A stretch of DNA of 64,000 nucleotides from Proteiniborus sp. MB09-C3 (GCF_030263895.1 NZ_CP127161.1:2294001-2358000), one strand, 5' to 3'; shown: positions 52,811 to 63,556, counted from the first letter of the stretch. Numbers and translations: made by a program. Notes: generated by a model not told the origin, from the sequence alone.

Positions 52811-54154
52811 ATGATTCATAAATTTGAATTAAATAATAAAAAATTAATATTAGACATTAATAGTGGTTCCATTCATGTCGTAGATGACTTAGTGTGGGAT
52901 ATTATAGAGCTGTTTGAAAAATGTGAGCGTAATGAGATTATCAGTGCGTTAAACAACAAATATGACGAGCAGGCAATAGCTCAAGCTTGTGAAGAGATTC
53001 AGGAATTAGTTGACAATGGATTGCTATTAAGTGAAGAGACAATAATAGACAATATAGAATACAATAAAGAGAATATTGTTAAGGCTTTATGTTTACATGT
53101 TGCACATGATTGTAATCTTAGATGTAAATATTGCTTTGCTTCTCAAGGTGATTTTCATGGAGACAGGCTTATCATGCCTTTTGAAATAGGAAAAAAGGCG
53201 TTGGATTTACTAATTCAAAGTTCAGGCAATAGAAGAAATTTAGAGGTTGACTTTTTTGGTGGAGAACCATTAATGAACTTTGATGTTGTAAAGCAGCTTG
53301 TAGCATATGGCAGAGAGTTGGAGAAAAAGCATAATAAAGTTTTTAGATTTACTATAACGACAAATGGAATTCTGTTAGATAAAGAAAAGATGGACTTTAT
53401 AAATGAAAACATGGATAATGTTGTGCTTAGCTTAGATGGCAGAAAAGAAGTTAATGATGATATGAGACCGACAGTGAATGGGCAAGGAAGCTATGATATT
53501 ATTACTCCAAAATTTCTAGAGTTTGTTAAACTAAGAGGAAATAAATCCTATTATGTCAGAGGAACCTTTACCAGCAAAAACTTAGATTTTGGAAAAGATG
53601 TGATTAATCTTTATAATGAAGGATTTGAAAGTATATCGGTAGAGCCTGTAGTGGCGAAGCCTGATCAAGACTATGCATTATTAGAGGAACACTTACCTAC
53701 AATCCTAAAAGAATACGAAGAATTATCACAAGAATATATTAAACTGCACAATGAGGGGAAATCCTTTAGCTTTTTTCACTTTATGATAGATTTAAATCAT
53801 GGTCCTTGTTTTATCAAAAGAGTGGTAGGCTGTGGAGCAGGTGTAGAATACATGGCTGTTACTCCAGAGGGAGACTTATATCCTTGTCATCAGTTTGTAG
53901 GCAATGAAGATTTTAAAATGGGAGATGTAGATACAGGAATAGTAAATACAGATCTTAGGAACAAATTCAAAGCTGCAAACGTGTATTCAAAGGAAGATTG
54001 TAAAAGCTGCTGGGCAAAATATTATTGCAGTGGAGGTTGTCATGCCAATGCATACAACTTTAATAATGACATTAGCAAACCTTATTCCATCGGCTGTGAA
54101 ATGGAGAAAAAAAGAATTGAGTGCGCAATATCCATTGCTGCGAACATGGATTAG
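52811..54154 (+). CDS. scfB: SCIFF maturase, radical-SAM thioether-forming enzyme
   Basis: The 447-residue enzyme installs thioether cross-links in the SCIFF peptide. The N-terminal region (about 1-80) resembles a PqqD-like peptide-recognition element. The radical-SAM cluster motif is CNLRCKYCFA (Cys101, 105, 108), followed by FFGGEPLMNFD. A C-terminal SPASM region carries auxiliary-cluster cysteines in GPCFIKRVVGCGAG, LYPCHQF, CKSCWAKYYCSGGC and IGCEMEKKR. GGGGGTC lies before the ATG. Length and neighbours are typical. Confidence 0.96.
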   Translation: MIHKFELNNKKLILDINSGSIHVVDDLVWDIIELFEKCERNEIISALNNKYDEQAIAQACEEIQELVDNGLLLSEETIIDNIEYNKENIVKALCLHVAHDCNLRCKYCFASQGDFHGDRLIMPFEIGKKALDLLIQSSGNRRNLEVDFFGGEPLMNFDVVKQLVAYGRELEKKHNKVFRFTITTNGILLDKEKMDFINENMDNVVLSLDGRKEVNDDMRPTVNGQGSYDIITPKFLEFVKLRGNKSYYVRGTFTSKNLDFGKDVINLYNEGFESISVEPVVAKPDQDYALLEEHLPTILKEYEELSQEYIKLHNEGKSFSFFHFMIDLNHGPCFIKRVVGCGAGVEYMAVTPEGDLYPCHQFVGNEDFKMGDVDTGIVNTDLRNKFKAANVYSKEDCKSCWAKYYCSGGCHANAYNFNNDISKPYSIGCEMEKKRIECAISIAANMD

Positions 54155-54165
54155 GAGGCAGTGCT

Positions 54166-54669
54166 ATGATAATTGAGTATGAAGGAATAAAACCTAATAT
54201 ACCTAAAACTTGTTTTATAGCCGATAGTGCAGAGATTATTGGACAGGTAAAGGTTGGTGAATACACTAGCATATGGTATAACTGTGTTCTAAGAGGAGAC
54301 GAGAATTCAATAATTATTGGAAATCATACGAATATACAGGATGGTACAGTTATTCATATAAGTAAGGATTATAGTACTGAAATAGGCGATTATGTAACAG
54401 TGGGACATAAAGCAATAGTCCATGCCTGTAAAATAGGAGACAATGTACTTGTAGGAATGGGGACAATTATACTAGATGGTGCAGTAGTAGAGGATAATGT
54501 ATTAATAGGTGCTGGCAGCATTGTGACGACAGGGAAGAGAATTCCTTCTGGTTCGCTGGTGTTAGGCTCTCCAGCTAAAGTTGTGAGAAGCCTAACTAAT
54601 GATGAGATTGAGCATTTAAAACAATCTGCCATAGATTATGTTAGATATGCAGAAAAACACAAAAAGTGA
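54166..54669 (+). CDS. Gamma carbonic anhydrase family protein
   Basis: The 167-residue protein is a left-handed beta-helix with hexapeptide repeats (IGNHTNIQDGTVIHI, VGMGTIILDGAVVEDNVLIG). Zinc-ligand histidines are in VGHKAIVHACKI and the preceding VIHIS. It matches the YrdA/PaaY-type gamma carbonic anhydrases, although activity varies in that group and an acyltransferase-like role is possible. The ATG at 54166 follows AGGAGG by eight bases. It lies 12 bases after scfB. Confidence 0.9.
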   Translation: MIIEYEGIKPNIPKTCFIADSAEIIGQVKVGEYTSIWYNCVLRGDENSIIIGNHTNIQDGTVIHISKDYSTEIGDYVTVGHKAIVHACKIGDNVLVGMGTIILDGAVVEDNVLIGAGSIVTTGKRIPSGSLVLGSPAKVVRSLTNDEIEHLKQSAIDYVRYAEKHKK

Positions 54670-54685
54670 TGACACTGCCTTAATA

Positions 54686-54715
54686 TTGACTTAAATACGG
54701 AAAAAGTTGTATAAT
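54686..54715 (+). promoter_or_regulatory. Promoter of secDF
   Basis: TTGACT at 54686-54691 and TATAAT at 54710-54715 are separated by 18 bases, about 33 bases before the secD ATG. Confidence 0.75.
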
Positions 54716-54748
54716 AGATTTCATGAAGAAAGAAGGGGGAGTAAAATA

Positions 54749-56014
54749 ATGAACCTTAGGAATACAATAGTTTTTATATTAATTATTGCGCTTATTGGAG
54801 CTGTAGCATATAGTGCTGTATATGGCATTGATTCAGGAAAGATTAAAATCCCTACTGCAAGAGAGAAAATTGGATTAGGACTTGATTTAGCAGGTGGAGT
54901 TTATGTATTGCTAGAGGCACAGACAGATGAAACGGGCCCAGAACTAGACAAAAAAATTGACCAGGCCATAGCTATTATTAGACAGAGAGTTGATGGCCTA
55001 GGAGTATCAGAACCCAATATTGTTAAAGAAGGCAGCAAAAGAATAAGGATTGAGCTTGCTGGATTAAAGGATACACAACAGGCCTTTGATATGATTGGTA
55101 AAACAGCTCAACTTCAATTCGTTGATCCAGAAGGAAACATTGTTGTAACTGGTAAAAATGTTAAAAACTCTGAAGTTGCTTTTCAAAAGGGCAGTACAGG
55201 AGTAGAGGAGCCAGTTGTATCTTTAGAATTTGATAAAGAAGGAGCTAAGAGCTTTGCAGAGGCTACTTCAAGATTATCAGCTAAAGCTGATGCCAAAGAT
55301 AAAGTTATATTCATAGTACTTGACGATAAGGTTATCTCAAATCCAGTTGTAAGGACAACTATAAATGATGGAAAAGCCTATATTGAGGGAGGATTTGATG
55401 TCCAAAGTGCTAGTGAACTTGCAACTTTAATTAGAGCAGGAGCTTTGCCAGTAGAACTTAAAGAAGTTCAGACACGTGTTATTGGACCAACACTTGGACT
55501 TGAATCTTTAGATAGAAGCATTTATGCTGGTGCAATAGGTTTAGCTATTATATTTTTATTTATGCTTATAATGTATAGAATACCTGGACTTATTGCGGAT
55601 ATAGCCTTAACCGTATATGTATTGCTTGTGTTAGGCATTATGATAGCTTTAGGAGTAAAATTGACTTTACCAGGTATCGCAGGATTAATTCTTTCAATAG
55701 GAATGGCTGTTGATGCCAATGTAGTTATTTATGAAAGAATAAAAGAAGAATTGAGAGCAGGAAAAACCCTTAGGGCTTCAATTGATAGTGGTTTTAAAAG
55801 AGCATTATCAAGCGTTCTTGATGCAAACATCACAACCCTTATTGCAGGCTTAGTATTATATTATTTCGGAAGTGGTCCAATTAAAGGCTTTGGAGTAACT
55901 TTGATTATTGGTATAGTTGCATCAATGATTACAGCAGTATTCATTACTAAGTCCTTATTAAAGCTCTTTGTTGGAACTAATTTAGCAAAAAATACAAAAT
56001 TATATGGTGCGTAA
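54749..56014 (+). CDS. secD: Protein translocase subunit SecD
   Basis: SecD (421 residues) uses the proton gradient to complete protein export through SecYEG. An N-terminal membrane helix is followed by GLGLDLAGGVYVLLEA, the periplasmic P1 region (IAIIRQRVDGLGVSEPNI), and the five-helix RND domain. That domain contains LPGIAGLILSIGMAVDANVV, where the conserved Asp lies, and IYERIKEELRAGKT. It forms a pair with secF 13 bases downstream. AAGGGGGA precedes the ATG at 54749. Confidence 0.97.
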   Translation: MNLRNTIVFILIIALIGAVAYSAVYGIDSGKIKIPTAREKIGLGLDLAGGVYVLLEAQTDETGPELDKKIDQAIAIIRQRVDGLGVSEPNIVKEGSKRIRIELAGLKDTQQAFDMIGKTAQLQFVDPEGNIVVTGKNVKNSEVAFQKGSTGVEEPVVSLEFDKEGAKSFAEATSRLSAKADAKDKVIFIVLDDKVISNPVVRTTINDGKAYIEGGFDVQSASELATLIRAGALPVELKEVQTRVIGPTLGLESLDRSIYAGAIGLAIIFLFMLIMYRIPGLIADIALTVYVLLVLGIMIALGVKLTLPGIAGLILSIGMAVDANVVIYERIKEELRAGKTLRASIDSGFKRALSSVLDANITTLIAGLVLYYFGSGPIKGFGVTLIIGIVASMITAVFITKSLLKLFVGTNLAKNTKLYGA

Positions 56015-56027
56015 GGGGGGAAATATT

Positions 56028-56915
56028 GTGAACTTTATTCAAAGAAGAAATATATTTTTTATATTATCGGCTTTAGTCATAGTATGTGGTCTCATTTACG
56101 GACTTTCTACTGGACTAAACTATGGTTTAGATTTTACTGGTGGAACTTTGCTGCAAATAAGCTTAGGCAAAACTGTTCCTGTTGAGGACATTAGAAAAAT
56201 CACTGATACTTTTGATACAAAAGCAAGCATAATCCATGCTGGTGAGGGTAAAGAAGAAGTAATAATCAAATCTACATTAGATTTAGATAGTCAAGAGAGA
56301 AATGAAGTATTTGCTAAATTTAAAGAAGAATATGGACTTGAAGATGATGCCCTTATAGAGTCACAAAAATTTGGTGCTGCTATTGGTAGTGAAATTCAAA
56401 AGAAAGCTCTATTATCAATAGTTGTAGCTACAATTGGTATGCTTATATACATCTCTTTTAGATTTGAAGTTAAGTTTGGTCTAGCTGCAATTATTGCATT
56501 ATTACATGATACTTTAGTTGTTTTAGCTGTTTATGCTGTGTTTAATATACCCTTAGATAGCACATTTGTAGCTGCAATATTGACTATTGTAGGTTACTCA
56601 ATAAATGATACAATAGTGATATTTGATAGAATTCGTGAAAACTTAAAGCTCATGAAGAAGGACAAGTACGAGGATATTATCAATACAAGTATAAAGCAGA
56701 CACTGTCTAGAACAATTAATACCTCTTTTACAACACTAATCGCAATAGTTACTCTATATGTTTTAGGAGTTGATGCCATTAAAGACTTTGCATTTCCTCT
56801 AATTGTTGGTGTTATTGTAGGAACATATTCATCAATATTTATTGCTAGCCCAGTATGGTATCTTTTAAAAACAAAGCTTAAGGATAAAAATGGTGTAAAC
56901 ATAAATAGAGCCTAA
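56028..56915 (+). CDS. secF: Protein translocase subunit SecF
   Basis: SecF (295 residues) partners SecD in the same export complex. The start FIQRRNIFFILSALVIV leads to GLNYGLDFTGGTLLQISL. The membrane domain has ILTIVGYSINDTIVIFDRIRENL with the conserved Asp, and SRTINTSFTTLIAIVTLYVLG. The GTG at 56028 follows AAGGGGGG by eight bases. A strong terminator ends the operon. Confidence 0.97.
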   Translation: MNFIQRRNIFFILSALVIVCGLIYGLSTGLNYGLDFTGGTLLQISLGKTVPVEDIRKITDTFDTKASIIHAGEGKEEVIIKSTLDLDSQERNEVFAKFKEEYGLEDDALIESQKFGAAIGSEIQKKALLSIVVATIGMLIYISFRFEVKFGLAAIIALLHDTLVVLAVYAVFNIPLDSTFVAAILTIVGYSINDTIVIFDRIRENLKLMKKDKYEDIINTSIKQTLSRTINTSFTTLIAIVTLYVLGVDAIKDFAFPLIVGVIVGTYSSIFIASPVWYLLKTKLKDKNGVNINRA

Positions 56916-56917
56916 TA

Positions 56918-56943
56918 AAAAACTGCCCTTAGGGCAGTTTTTT
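56918..56943 (+). terminator. Terminator of secDF
   Basis: AAAACTGCCC and GGGCAGTTTT form a ten-base stem with loop TTA, followed by T residues. Confidence 0.92.
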
Positions 56944-57022
56944 ATTGGATAATATATTGTTGTTGAACAGAATATTAGTATAAGATATAATAATAGTGTA
57001 TTTTCTTTTAGTAGGTGAGCAA

Positions 57023-59536
57023 ATGATAAAGTTTAACAGCCTCATAAAAGTTGCTGAAGATAATAGCATAATAGTAAATAAACTAAGTGAAGCTCTTAGT
57101 ATCTCAAAACTTGCTTCAAAAGTTATGATGAATAGAGGAATAATTGATATAAATAAAGCAAAAGATTTCCTAAATCCAGATATTGAAGGTCTCCTAGATC
57201 CTTTTTTATTAAAGGATATGGATATAGCTGTAGATAGAATTGTCCACGCAATACATAAAAATGAAAATATTTGGATATATGGAGATTATGATGTAGATGG
57301 TGTTACCAGTACGTCTATATTAATTATTTTTCTAAGAACTTTATGCAAGAATATAGAATTTTACATTCCTGATAGAATGTCTGAAGGGTACGGTCTCAAT
57401 ACTGAGGCTATTGATTATATAAAAAATAAAGAAGGACAATTAATAATCAGTGTTGATTGTGGAATTCAGTCTTTTGAAGTAGCTGAATACTGCAAAAAAA
57501 TAGGGATAGACTTAATAATAACTGATCACCATGCTTGTGGAGAAAAGCTTCCTGATGCTGTAGCTGTTATTAACCCTAACAGAATAGATAATGAGTACCC
57601 TTTTAACAAGCTAGCAGGAGTAGGTGTTGCACTAAAACTTATACAAGCCTTAGCTTTCAGGTTGAATACTACCATAAATTACGAGAGTATATTACCTATT
57701 GTGGCTATAGGTACAGTAGCTGATGTAGTTTCTCTAACAGGTGAAAATAGAATAATAGTAAAAAATGGTCTAAATATGATTAAATCCACTGATAATCATG
57801 GGGTAAATGCTCTTTTAGAAGTTACTGGACTTATTAATAAAGAGGTTACAAGTGGACATATTGGATTTGTCATAGGACCAAGAATTAATGCTACTGGTAG
57901 AATTGGTATGGCAAAGTATGCTGTTCATCTTTTTATTACCAAAGATTATGAAGAGGCTAAATATCTAGCTAAAATGCTAGATGAAGAAAATATAAAAAGA
58001 CAGAATATTGAAATTCAGATATTGAAAGAGGCTGAAGAAATTATCAGCAAGGAAATTGATCTAGAGAAAGAGAAGGTTCTAATAATTGCATCGGAAAATT
58101 GGCATAGTGGTGTTATTGGTATAGTGAGCTCCAGAATAACAGAAAAATATCATAGACCTAGTATTCTAATATCTATAGAAGGAGAAGAGGGAAGGGGTTC
58201 AGCTAGAAGTATATCAACGTTTAATTTATATGAGAATCTAAATAGATGCAAGGATTTATTTGTGAAATTTGGAGGACATAGCCAAGCTGCTGGACTTACT
58301 ATAAAAAAAGATAATATTGAAGAATTAAGAAAGAGGATAAATGATATTGCTGATGAGATACTTGCTGATGCAGACCTTATACCTCAAACCATAGTTGATG
58401 CAGATATTGATATTGAAGAAATTGTATTGAAGTCGGCTTATGAGCTAAAATCTCTTGAACCATTTGGAATAGATAATTCCAGCCCTAGCTTTTTATTTAG
58501 AGGAGCTTCGGTTAAAGCTATTAGACCTGTAGGGAAGGATGGAAAGCACTTGAAGCTGACTATGGAGAAAGAAGGACAATGTATAGACTGTATAGGTTTT
58601 AATTTTGGTAGGTACTTAGATATTTTGGAGGTTGGTCAGAGAATTGATTTAATTGCATCAATAGATATCAATGATTATTTAGGGCAACAATGTGTTCAAC
58701 TTATAATAAAAGACATAATTATATCATATGCAAAATTACTAACTGCATCTGAGGATTACATTGTTTCTCTTTTACCTATAATTGAAGAATCAAATAAAAG
58801 CTTAGAGCTTAATCTAGAGAAATTATCTATACAGTATCTAAATGAATATGAAAGAATAGATTATACAATAAACTCCATTGGCGAAAACAGTAATATTTTG
58901 ATTATTGTCAATAACATTTTCAATTTATCTAAGCTACTTAATAAAATGCAGTATGAAGGAAGAGAGTTTATTAAAAGAATAGGCATTGCCTATAATAACC
59001 CAGTAGAGCATAATCCATGTGACATCATAATTAATCCTATTTTGAGTCGTCTAGACACTACCAAATATGATAAAGTCATTATGTATGATATGTGCTTTAC
59101 TCAAAGCTATTTAATGGATATGATTGGCTTTTTTAAAAATGCTGATTTTCAAGTGTTAGTGGTTGATGGTGACTTTTTTAACAACCAACATTTAATTGAA
59201 GATATAATGCCTAAAGTTGATGATATAAGATTAATATATAAAACCTTAATAACAAGAAAAGAAGCATATCTTAGAATTGAAATAGATAAGTATTTAAATT
59301 CCTTATTTAACAAAACTAGAATTGATATAAATAGGTTTAAGTTTATAACTATAGTAGAAATATTAAAAGGCGCAAAGCTATTAGACTACATTATAAAAGA
59401 TGGATTCTTAATTGTAAAAGTGCTTAAAAAACCAGATAATAAAATTGATATTGCTAATGTTTCAATTTACGACAAGCTTTGTTACATATCAAAAGAAATT
59501 ATCAATTTAAAAAACAATTTTAATTTTTTAAATTAA
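57023..59536 (+). CDS. recJ: Single-stranded-DNA-specific exonuclease RecJ
   Basis: RecJ (837 residues) degrades single-stranded DNA 5' to 3' in recombination and repair. The DHH domain has [31 protein letters not shown] and [19 protein letters not shown]. The DHHA1 domain holds [15 protein letters not shown] and [12 protein letters not shown], and an OB-like domain follows. About 260 further C-terminal residues beyond residue 575 form the longer C-terminal domain usual in Firmicutes. The ATG at 57023 follows AGGTGAGC. It leads the recJ-apt run. Confidence 0.96.
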   Translation: MIKFNSLIKVAEDNSIIVNKLSEALSISKLASKVMMNRGIIDINKAKDFLNPDIEGLLDPFLLKDMDIAVDRIVHAIHKNENIWIYGDYDVDGVTSTSILIIFLRTLCKNIEFYIPDRMSEGYGLNTEAIDYIKNKEGQLIISVDCGIQSFEVAEYCKKIGIDLIITDHHACGEKLPDAVAVINPNRIDNEYPFNKLAGVGVALKLIQALAFRLNTTINYESILPIVAIGTVADVVSLTGENRIIVKNGLNMIKSTDNHGVNALLEVTGLINKEVTSGHIGFVIGPRINATGRIGMAKYAVHLFITKDYEEAKYLAKMLDEENIKRQNIEIQILKEAEEIISKEIDLEKEKVLIIASENWHSGVIGIVSSRITEKYHRPSILISIEGEEGRGSARSISTFNLYENLNRCKDLFVKFGGHSQAAGLTIKKDNIEELRKRINDIADEILADADLIPQTIVDADIDIEEIVLKSAYELKSLEPFGIDNSSPSFLFRGASVKAIRPVGKDGKHLKLTMEKEGQCIDCIGFNFGRYLDILEVGQRIDLIASIDINDYLGQQCVQLIIKDIIISYAKLLTASEDYIVSLLPIIEESNKSLELNLEKLSIQYLNEYERIDYTINSIGENSNILIIVNNIFNLSKLLNKMQYEGREFIKRIGIAYNNPVEHNPCDIIINPILSRLDTTKYDKVIMYDMCFTQSYLMDMIGFFKNADFQVLVVDGDFFNNQHLIEDIMPKVDDIRLIYKTLITRKEAYLRIEIDKYLNSLFNKTRIDINRFKFITIVEILKGAKLLDYIIKDGFLIVKVLKKPDNKIDIANVSIYDKLCYISKEIINLKNNFNFLN

Positions 59537-59549
59537 AGGAGGAAGCATA

Positions 59550-60065
59550 ATGGACTTTAAAAGTAAAATAAGAAGTATTTTAGATTTCCCTAAGGAAGGT
59601 ATTAATTTCAGAGATATAACAACTGTATTAAAGGATAAAGAAGCATTTAATACATGTATCAAGCAAATGGCTGAACAACTTAGAGATAAAGATATAGACC
59701 TTATCGTAGGGCCAGAGGCTAGAGGCTTTTTAATAGGAGCTCCTCTTGCATACGAGCTTGGAGTTGGTTTTGTACCTGTAAGAAAACCTGGAAAGCTTCC
59801 TTCAGAAACTGTAAGCTTTGAATATGAGCTTGAATATGGTACAGACAAGCTTGAAATGCACAAGGATGCTATAGAGAAGGGTCAGAGAATAGCTGTAATT
59901 GATGATTTACTTGCAACTGGAGGAACTGCACTTTCAACATGCAAAATGATTGAACAACTAGGTGGAGACATAGTATCAGTAGGATTCTTCATAGAGCTAG
60001 AAGATATTAATGGGAGAAAATCCCTTTCTGATTATAATGTATTTTCGTTAGTAAAGTTCCAATAG
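59550..60065 (+). CDS. apt: Adenine phosphoribosyltransferase
   Basis: Apt (171 residues) converts adenine and PRPP to AMP in purine salvage. Recognisable segments are [35 protein letters not shown], the [11 protein letters not shown] loop and the PRPP motif [14 protein letters not shown]. Length is typical. TAAAGGAGG precedes the ATG, 13 bases after recJ. A terminator follows before relA. Confidence 0.97.
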   Translation: MDFKSKIRSILDFPKEGINFRDITTVLKDKEAFNTCIKQMAEQLRDKDIDLIVGPEARGFLIGAPLAYELGVGFVPVRKPGKLPSETVSFEYELEYGTDKLEMHKDAIEKGQRIAVIDDLLATGGTALSTCKMIEQLGGDIVSVGFFIELEDINGRKSLSDYNVFSLVKFQ

Positions 60066-60093
60066 GATAGAGAATATTTTTCTAAAATGCAAT

Positions 60094-60120
60094 ACAGCCC
60101 AAATTATGGGCTGTTTTTAT
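60094..60120 (+). terminator. Terminator of apt
   Basis: ACAGCCCA and TGGGCTGT form a stem with a short loop, followed by T residues. Confidence 0.85.
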
Positions 60121-60196
60121 AGAAATTATTTTTTGTTTTTATATTAAATTATTTCACGAAACATCTGAATCTGTTATACTATATTTATATATTTAT

Positions 60197-62395
60197 GTGA
60201 AACTAGACTTTAGTGAGAGGTTGAGAGAATTGTTAGAAAACTTAATTCAAAAAATTGAAGAATACAATCCTCATGGTGACTTAGGCTTGATAATAAAGGC
60301 ATATAACTTTGCTGAATCTTCCCATGCTGGGCAACTAAGGAATTCAGGCGAAAGATTTTTTGTTCATCCTTTTAATGTGGCTATGATTTTGGCAGAGTTA
60401 AATATGGATACCGCAACAATTGCTGCGGGTCTTTTGCATGATGTTCTTGAGGATACTGATGTAACTTATGAAACCTTAGCTAAAGAATTTGGCCAAGAAA
60501 TAGCCAATCTAGTAGACGGCGTGACAAAGCTAAAAAAATTAAAATATAGAACTAAACAAGAAACCCAAGCTGAAAACTTGAGAAAAATGGTAATTGCCAT
60601 GTCGAAAGACATAAGAGTGATTATCATAAAGCTAGCTGATAGACTGCATAATATTAGAACTCTTGAGTATATGTCTGATGCAAAAAAGAAAGAGAAAGCA
60701 CTAGAAACCCTGGAAATATATGCTCCAATAGCCCATAGACTGGGTATTTCAACAATTAAATGGGAACTAGAGGATCTTTCATTAAGATATATTGATTCAG
60801 AAGGCTATTATGACCTAGTAGAAAAAGTATCTAAAAAGAGAAGAGAAAGAGAAGCATATATTTTAAATGTTATAGAAGTATTGAAAGAAAAATTAGATGA
60901 AATGGAAATAGAAAACGACATAAGCGGAAGACCTAAGAACTTTTATAGTATTTATAAAAAAATGGTCTACCAAAATAAGACATTTGAACAAATCTTTGAT
61001 CTTACAGCTATAAGGGTTATAGTAGATTCTGTAAAAGATTGTTATGGAGTTCTTGGTATTGTTCATACCTTGTGGAAACCAATTCCAGGAAGATTTAAAG
61101 ATTATATTGCTATGCCTAAGCCCAATATGTATCAGTCTTTGCATACAACTGTAATTGGTCCCCAAGGGGAACCTTTTGAAATACAAATAAGAACATGGGA
61201 AATGCATAGGACTGCAGAGTATGGTATTGCAGCTCACTGGAAATACAAGGAGGGTATAACTAGGACAGATGGATTTGAAAATAAGCTAACATGGTTAAGA
61301 CAACTTCTTGAGTGGCAAAAAGAGCTTAAAGACCCTAAGGAATTTATGGAATCCTTAAAAATTGATTTATTTACTGACGAGGTATTTGTTTTTACTCCAA
61401 AAGGAGACGTTATAAGTTTACCTGCAGGCTCTACCCCTCTAGACTTTGCATATAGAGTTCACACGGCAATAGGAAATAATTGTGTCGGAGCAAAGGTAGA
61501 TGGCAGAATTGTGCCTTTAGACTTTAAATTAAAAAATGGTAATATTATTGAGATATTAACTTCATCAAGCAGTAGCGGACCAAGTAGGGATTGGCTGAAA
61601 ATAGTTATAAGCAGCCAAGCAAAAAGTAAGATAAAACAGTGGTTTAAAAAAGAGGAAAGAGATACAAATATAAACAAAGGTAAGGAATTATTAGAAAAAG
61701 AAGCGAAAAGACAAGGATACAAATTAACTGAGTTTCTAAAAGAAGATTGGCTTAAATCTTTAGCTAAGAAAATTAGTTTAAATAACGTTGATGATTTATA
61801 TGCAGCAATAGGATATGGTAGCATTACTTTATCTCAAGTAATAAATAAGCTAAAAGAAAATTATAAAGAGTATTATAGCCAAAAAATTGATGAAAAGGAT
61901 TTAGTAAACAAGCAAATACCTACTGTAATCCCTAAAAAGGAATACAAACCGACTCAAGGAATTTCAGTAAAGGGTGTAGATAATATTAAGGTAAGATTTT
62001 CTAAATGTTGTAGCCCTGTTCCTGGAGACGATATTGTGGGATATATTACTAGGGGCCGTGGAGTATCTGTTCATAGAAGTGACTGTCCTAATGTGAAAAG
62101 TTTAGACATACAGGAGCGGTTTATTGATGTAGAATGGGATACAGATAAGAAAACCTCCTACCAAGCAGAAATACAAATCAAAGCTACAGATAGATATGGC
62201 TTATTAACTGAAATTACTCAGCTATTAGCAGATATGAAGCTTACAGTAACATCCTTAAATGCAAGAACAAGTAAGGAAAAAACGGCTCTTATGAACATGA
62301 CCTTAGAAATTAAAGATATAGAACAATTAAAAGAGTTAATGAAAAAAATAAGGAAACTTGAAGGAATTATTGATGTATATAGAGTTATAACCTAG
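60197..62395 (+). CDS. relA: Bifunctional (p)ppGpp synthetase/hydrolase RelA
   Basis: The 732-residue Rel protein makes and degrades the stringent-response alarmone. The HD hydrolase domain has AAGLLHDVLEDTDVTYE and DRLHNIRTLEYM. The synthetase has DLTAIRVIVDSVKDCYGVLG and DYIAMPKPNMYQSLHTTVIG. TGS (VFVFTPKGDVISLPAGSTPLD) and C-terminal ACT domains follow. The start is uncertain. GTG 60197 lacks a ribosome-binding site and lies 17 bases after a TATACT -10-like box (60175-60180), so the leader would be about 10 bases. The in-frame TTG codons at 60221 and 60230 are alternatives. Confidence 0.96.
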   Translation: MKLDFSERLRELLENLIQKIEEYNPHGDLGLIIKAYNFAESSHAGQLRNSGERFFVHPFNVAMILAELNMDTATIAAGLLHDVLEDTDVTYETLAKEFGQEIANLVDGVTKLKKLKYRTKQETQAENLRKMVIAMSKDIRVIIIKLADRLHNIRTLEYMSDAKKKEKALETLEIYAPIAHRLGISTIKWELEDLSLRYIDSEGYYDLVEKVSKKRREREAYILNVIEVLKEKLDEMEIENDISGRPKNFYSIYKKMVYQNKTFEQIFDLTAIRVIVDSVKDCYGVLGIVHTLWKPIPGRFKDYIAMPKPNMYQSLHTTVIGPQGEPFEIQIRTWEMHRTAEYGIAAHWKYKEGITRTDGFENKLTWLRQLLEWQKELKDPKEFMESLKIDLFTDEVFVFTPKGDVISLPAGSTPLDFAYRVHTAIGNNCVGAKVDGRIVPLDFKLKNGNIIEILTSSSSSGPSRDWLKIVISSQAKSKIKQWFKKEERDTNINKGKELLEKEAKRQGYKLTEFLKEDWLKSLAKKISLNNVDDLYAAIGYGSITLSQVINKLKENYKEYYSQKIDEKDLVNKQIPTVIPKKEYKPTQGISVKGVDNIKVRFSKCCSPVPGDDIVGYITRGRGVSVHRSDCPNVKSLDIQERFIDVEWDTDKKTSYQAEIQIKATDRYGLLTEITQLLADMKLTVTSLNARTSKEKTALMNMTLEIKDIEQLKELMKKIRKLEGIIDVYRVIT

Positions 62396-62408
62396 AAGGG
62401 AGATTTAA

Positions 62409-62858
62409 ATGAGAGCAGTCATACAAAGAGTTTCAACAGCAAATGTTAGGGTAAATGATGAAATGGTAAGTTTAATTAACAAGGGACTTTTAGTATTATT
62501 AGGTGTGGGTCATGATGATACAGAAGAAGATATTAATTATCTAAGTGATAAAATAGCTAATCTTAGAATTTTTGAAGATGAAAATGATAAAATGAATCTT
62601 TCTTTATTAGATGTTAATGGAGAACTACTTGTTGTGTCACAGTTTACTTTGTTTGGAGATACAAGAAAAGGTAAGAGACCAAATTTCATGAACGCAGCTC
62701 CTGCTCATATAGCTAATGAGATGTATTTAAAATTTGTTGAAAAATGTAGTACCTATGGTATAAATGTTAAGACTGGTGTTTTTGGGCAACATATGGATGT
62801 ATCTTTAATAAATGATGGACCAGTTACCATAATAATAGATAGCAAAAAGGATTTTTAG
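62409..62858 (+). CDS. dtd: D-aminoacyl-tRNA deacylase
   Basis: Dtd (149 residues) removes D-amino acids from tRNA and so proofreads translation. The protein matches the family from [20 protein letters not shown] through the active-site [17 protein letters not shown] to the [10 protein letters not shown] end. The Gly-Pro motif that reads substrate chirality lies in the last part. AGAAGGGAG precedes the ATG, and the gene follows relA by 13 bases, the standard pairing. Confidence 0.97.
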   Translation: MRAVIQRVSTANVRVNDEMVSLINKGLLVLLGVGHDDTEEDINYLSDKIANLRIFEDENDKMNLSLLDVNGELLVVSQFTLFGDTRKGKRPNFMNAAPAHIANEMYLKFVEKCSTYGINVKTGVFGQHMDVSLINDGPVTIIIDSKKDF

Positions 62859-62869
62859 GAGGATTTTTA

Positions 62870-63493
62870 ATGATTGTTGAAAGATTACCATTAGGAGTTT
62901 ATGCAGCAAACTGCTATATTGTAATGTGCGAAGACACCAAAGAAGCAATGATAGTAGACTTAGGTGGTGAACCAGAAGAAATAATCAAAAAATCAAAAGA
63001 GCTAGATTTTAAAATTAAATTCATAGTATTAACTCATGGTCATGGGGATCATATAGCAGGGATACCTGGATTATTGAATGTGATTAGCTGCCCTGTTTAC
63101 ATTCATGAAAAAGATGAAGAGATGATTCTAGATCCTAAGCTTAATCTTACTGCTGTAATGTCTACTGGTAGAATAAGTATTAAACCAGATAGATTGCTTA
63201 AAGACGGAGACATTTTAAGTATTGGCAATTTAGAAATTGAAGTTATTCATACACCTGGTCATACAATGGGTGGTATAAGTCTAAAGGTTGAAAATTATTT
63301 GATTACAGGAGATACTTTGTTTAAGGGCTCAATTGGACGAACTGATCTTCATGGTGGCTCTTATGAGGCAATTATTGATTCAGTAAATAACAAATTATTA
63401 AGGTATAGCGATGATACAATCATATTACCCGGACACGGACCAGCAACTAATATAGGCCTAGAGAAAAAAACAAATCCTTTTGCTATTAAATAA
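62870..63493 (+). CDS. MBL-fold metallo-hydrolase (glyoxalase II-like)
   Basis: The 207-residue protein has the metallo-beta-lactamase fold with metal ligands in VLTHGHGDHIAGIPGLL, IHTPGHTMGGI, LITGDTLFKGSIGRTDL and LPGHGPATNIG. It resembles the short YcbL-like glyoxalase II group; the natural substrate is unknown. AGGAGG lies ten bases before the ATG. It follows dtd by 11 bases and is probably part of the relA-dtd transcript. Confidence 0.92.
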   Translation: MIVERLPLGVYAANCYIVMCEDTKEAMIVDLGGEPEEIIKKSKELDFKIKFIVLTHGHGDHIAGIPGLLNVISCPVYIHEKDEEMILDPKLNLTAVMSTGRISIKPDRLLKDGDILSIGNLEIEVIHTPGHTMGGISLKVENYLITGDTLFKGSIGRTDLHGGSYEAIIDSVNNKLLRYSDDTIILPGHGPATNIGLEKKTNPFAIK

Positions 63494-63556
63494 TATATAG
63501 AATACTCTCAAAGATAAGTGGAAGAATAATAACAAATAACTTTGGGAGGATTCTGT

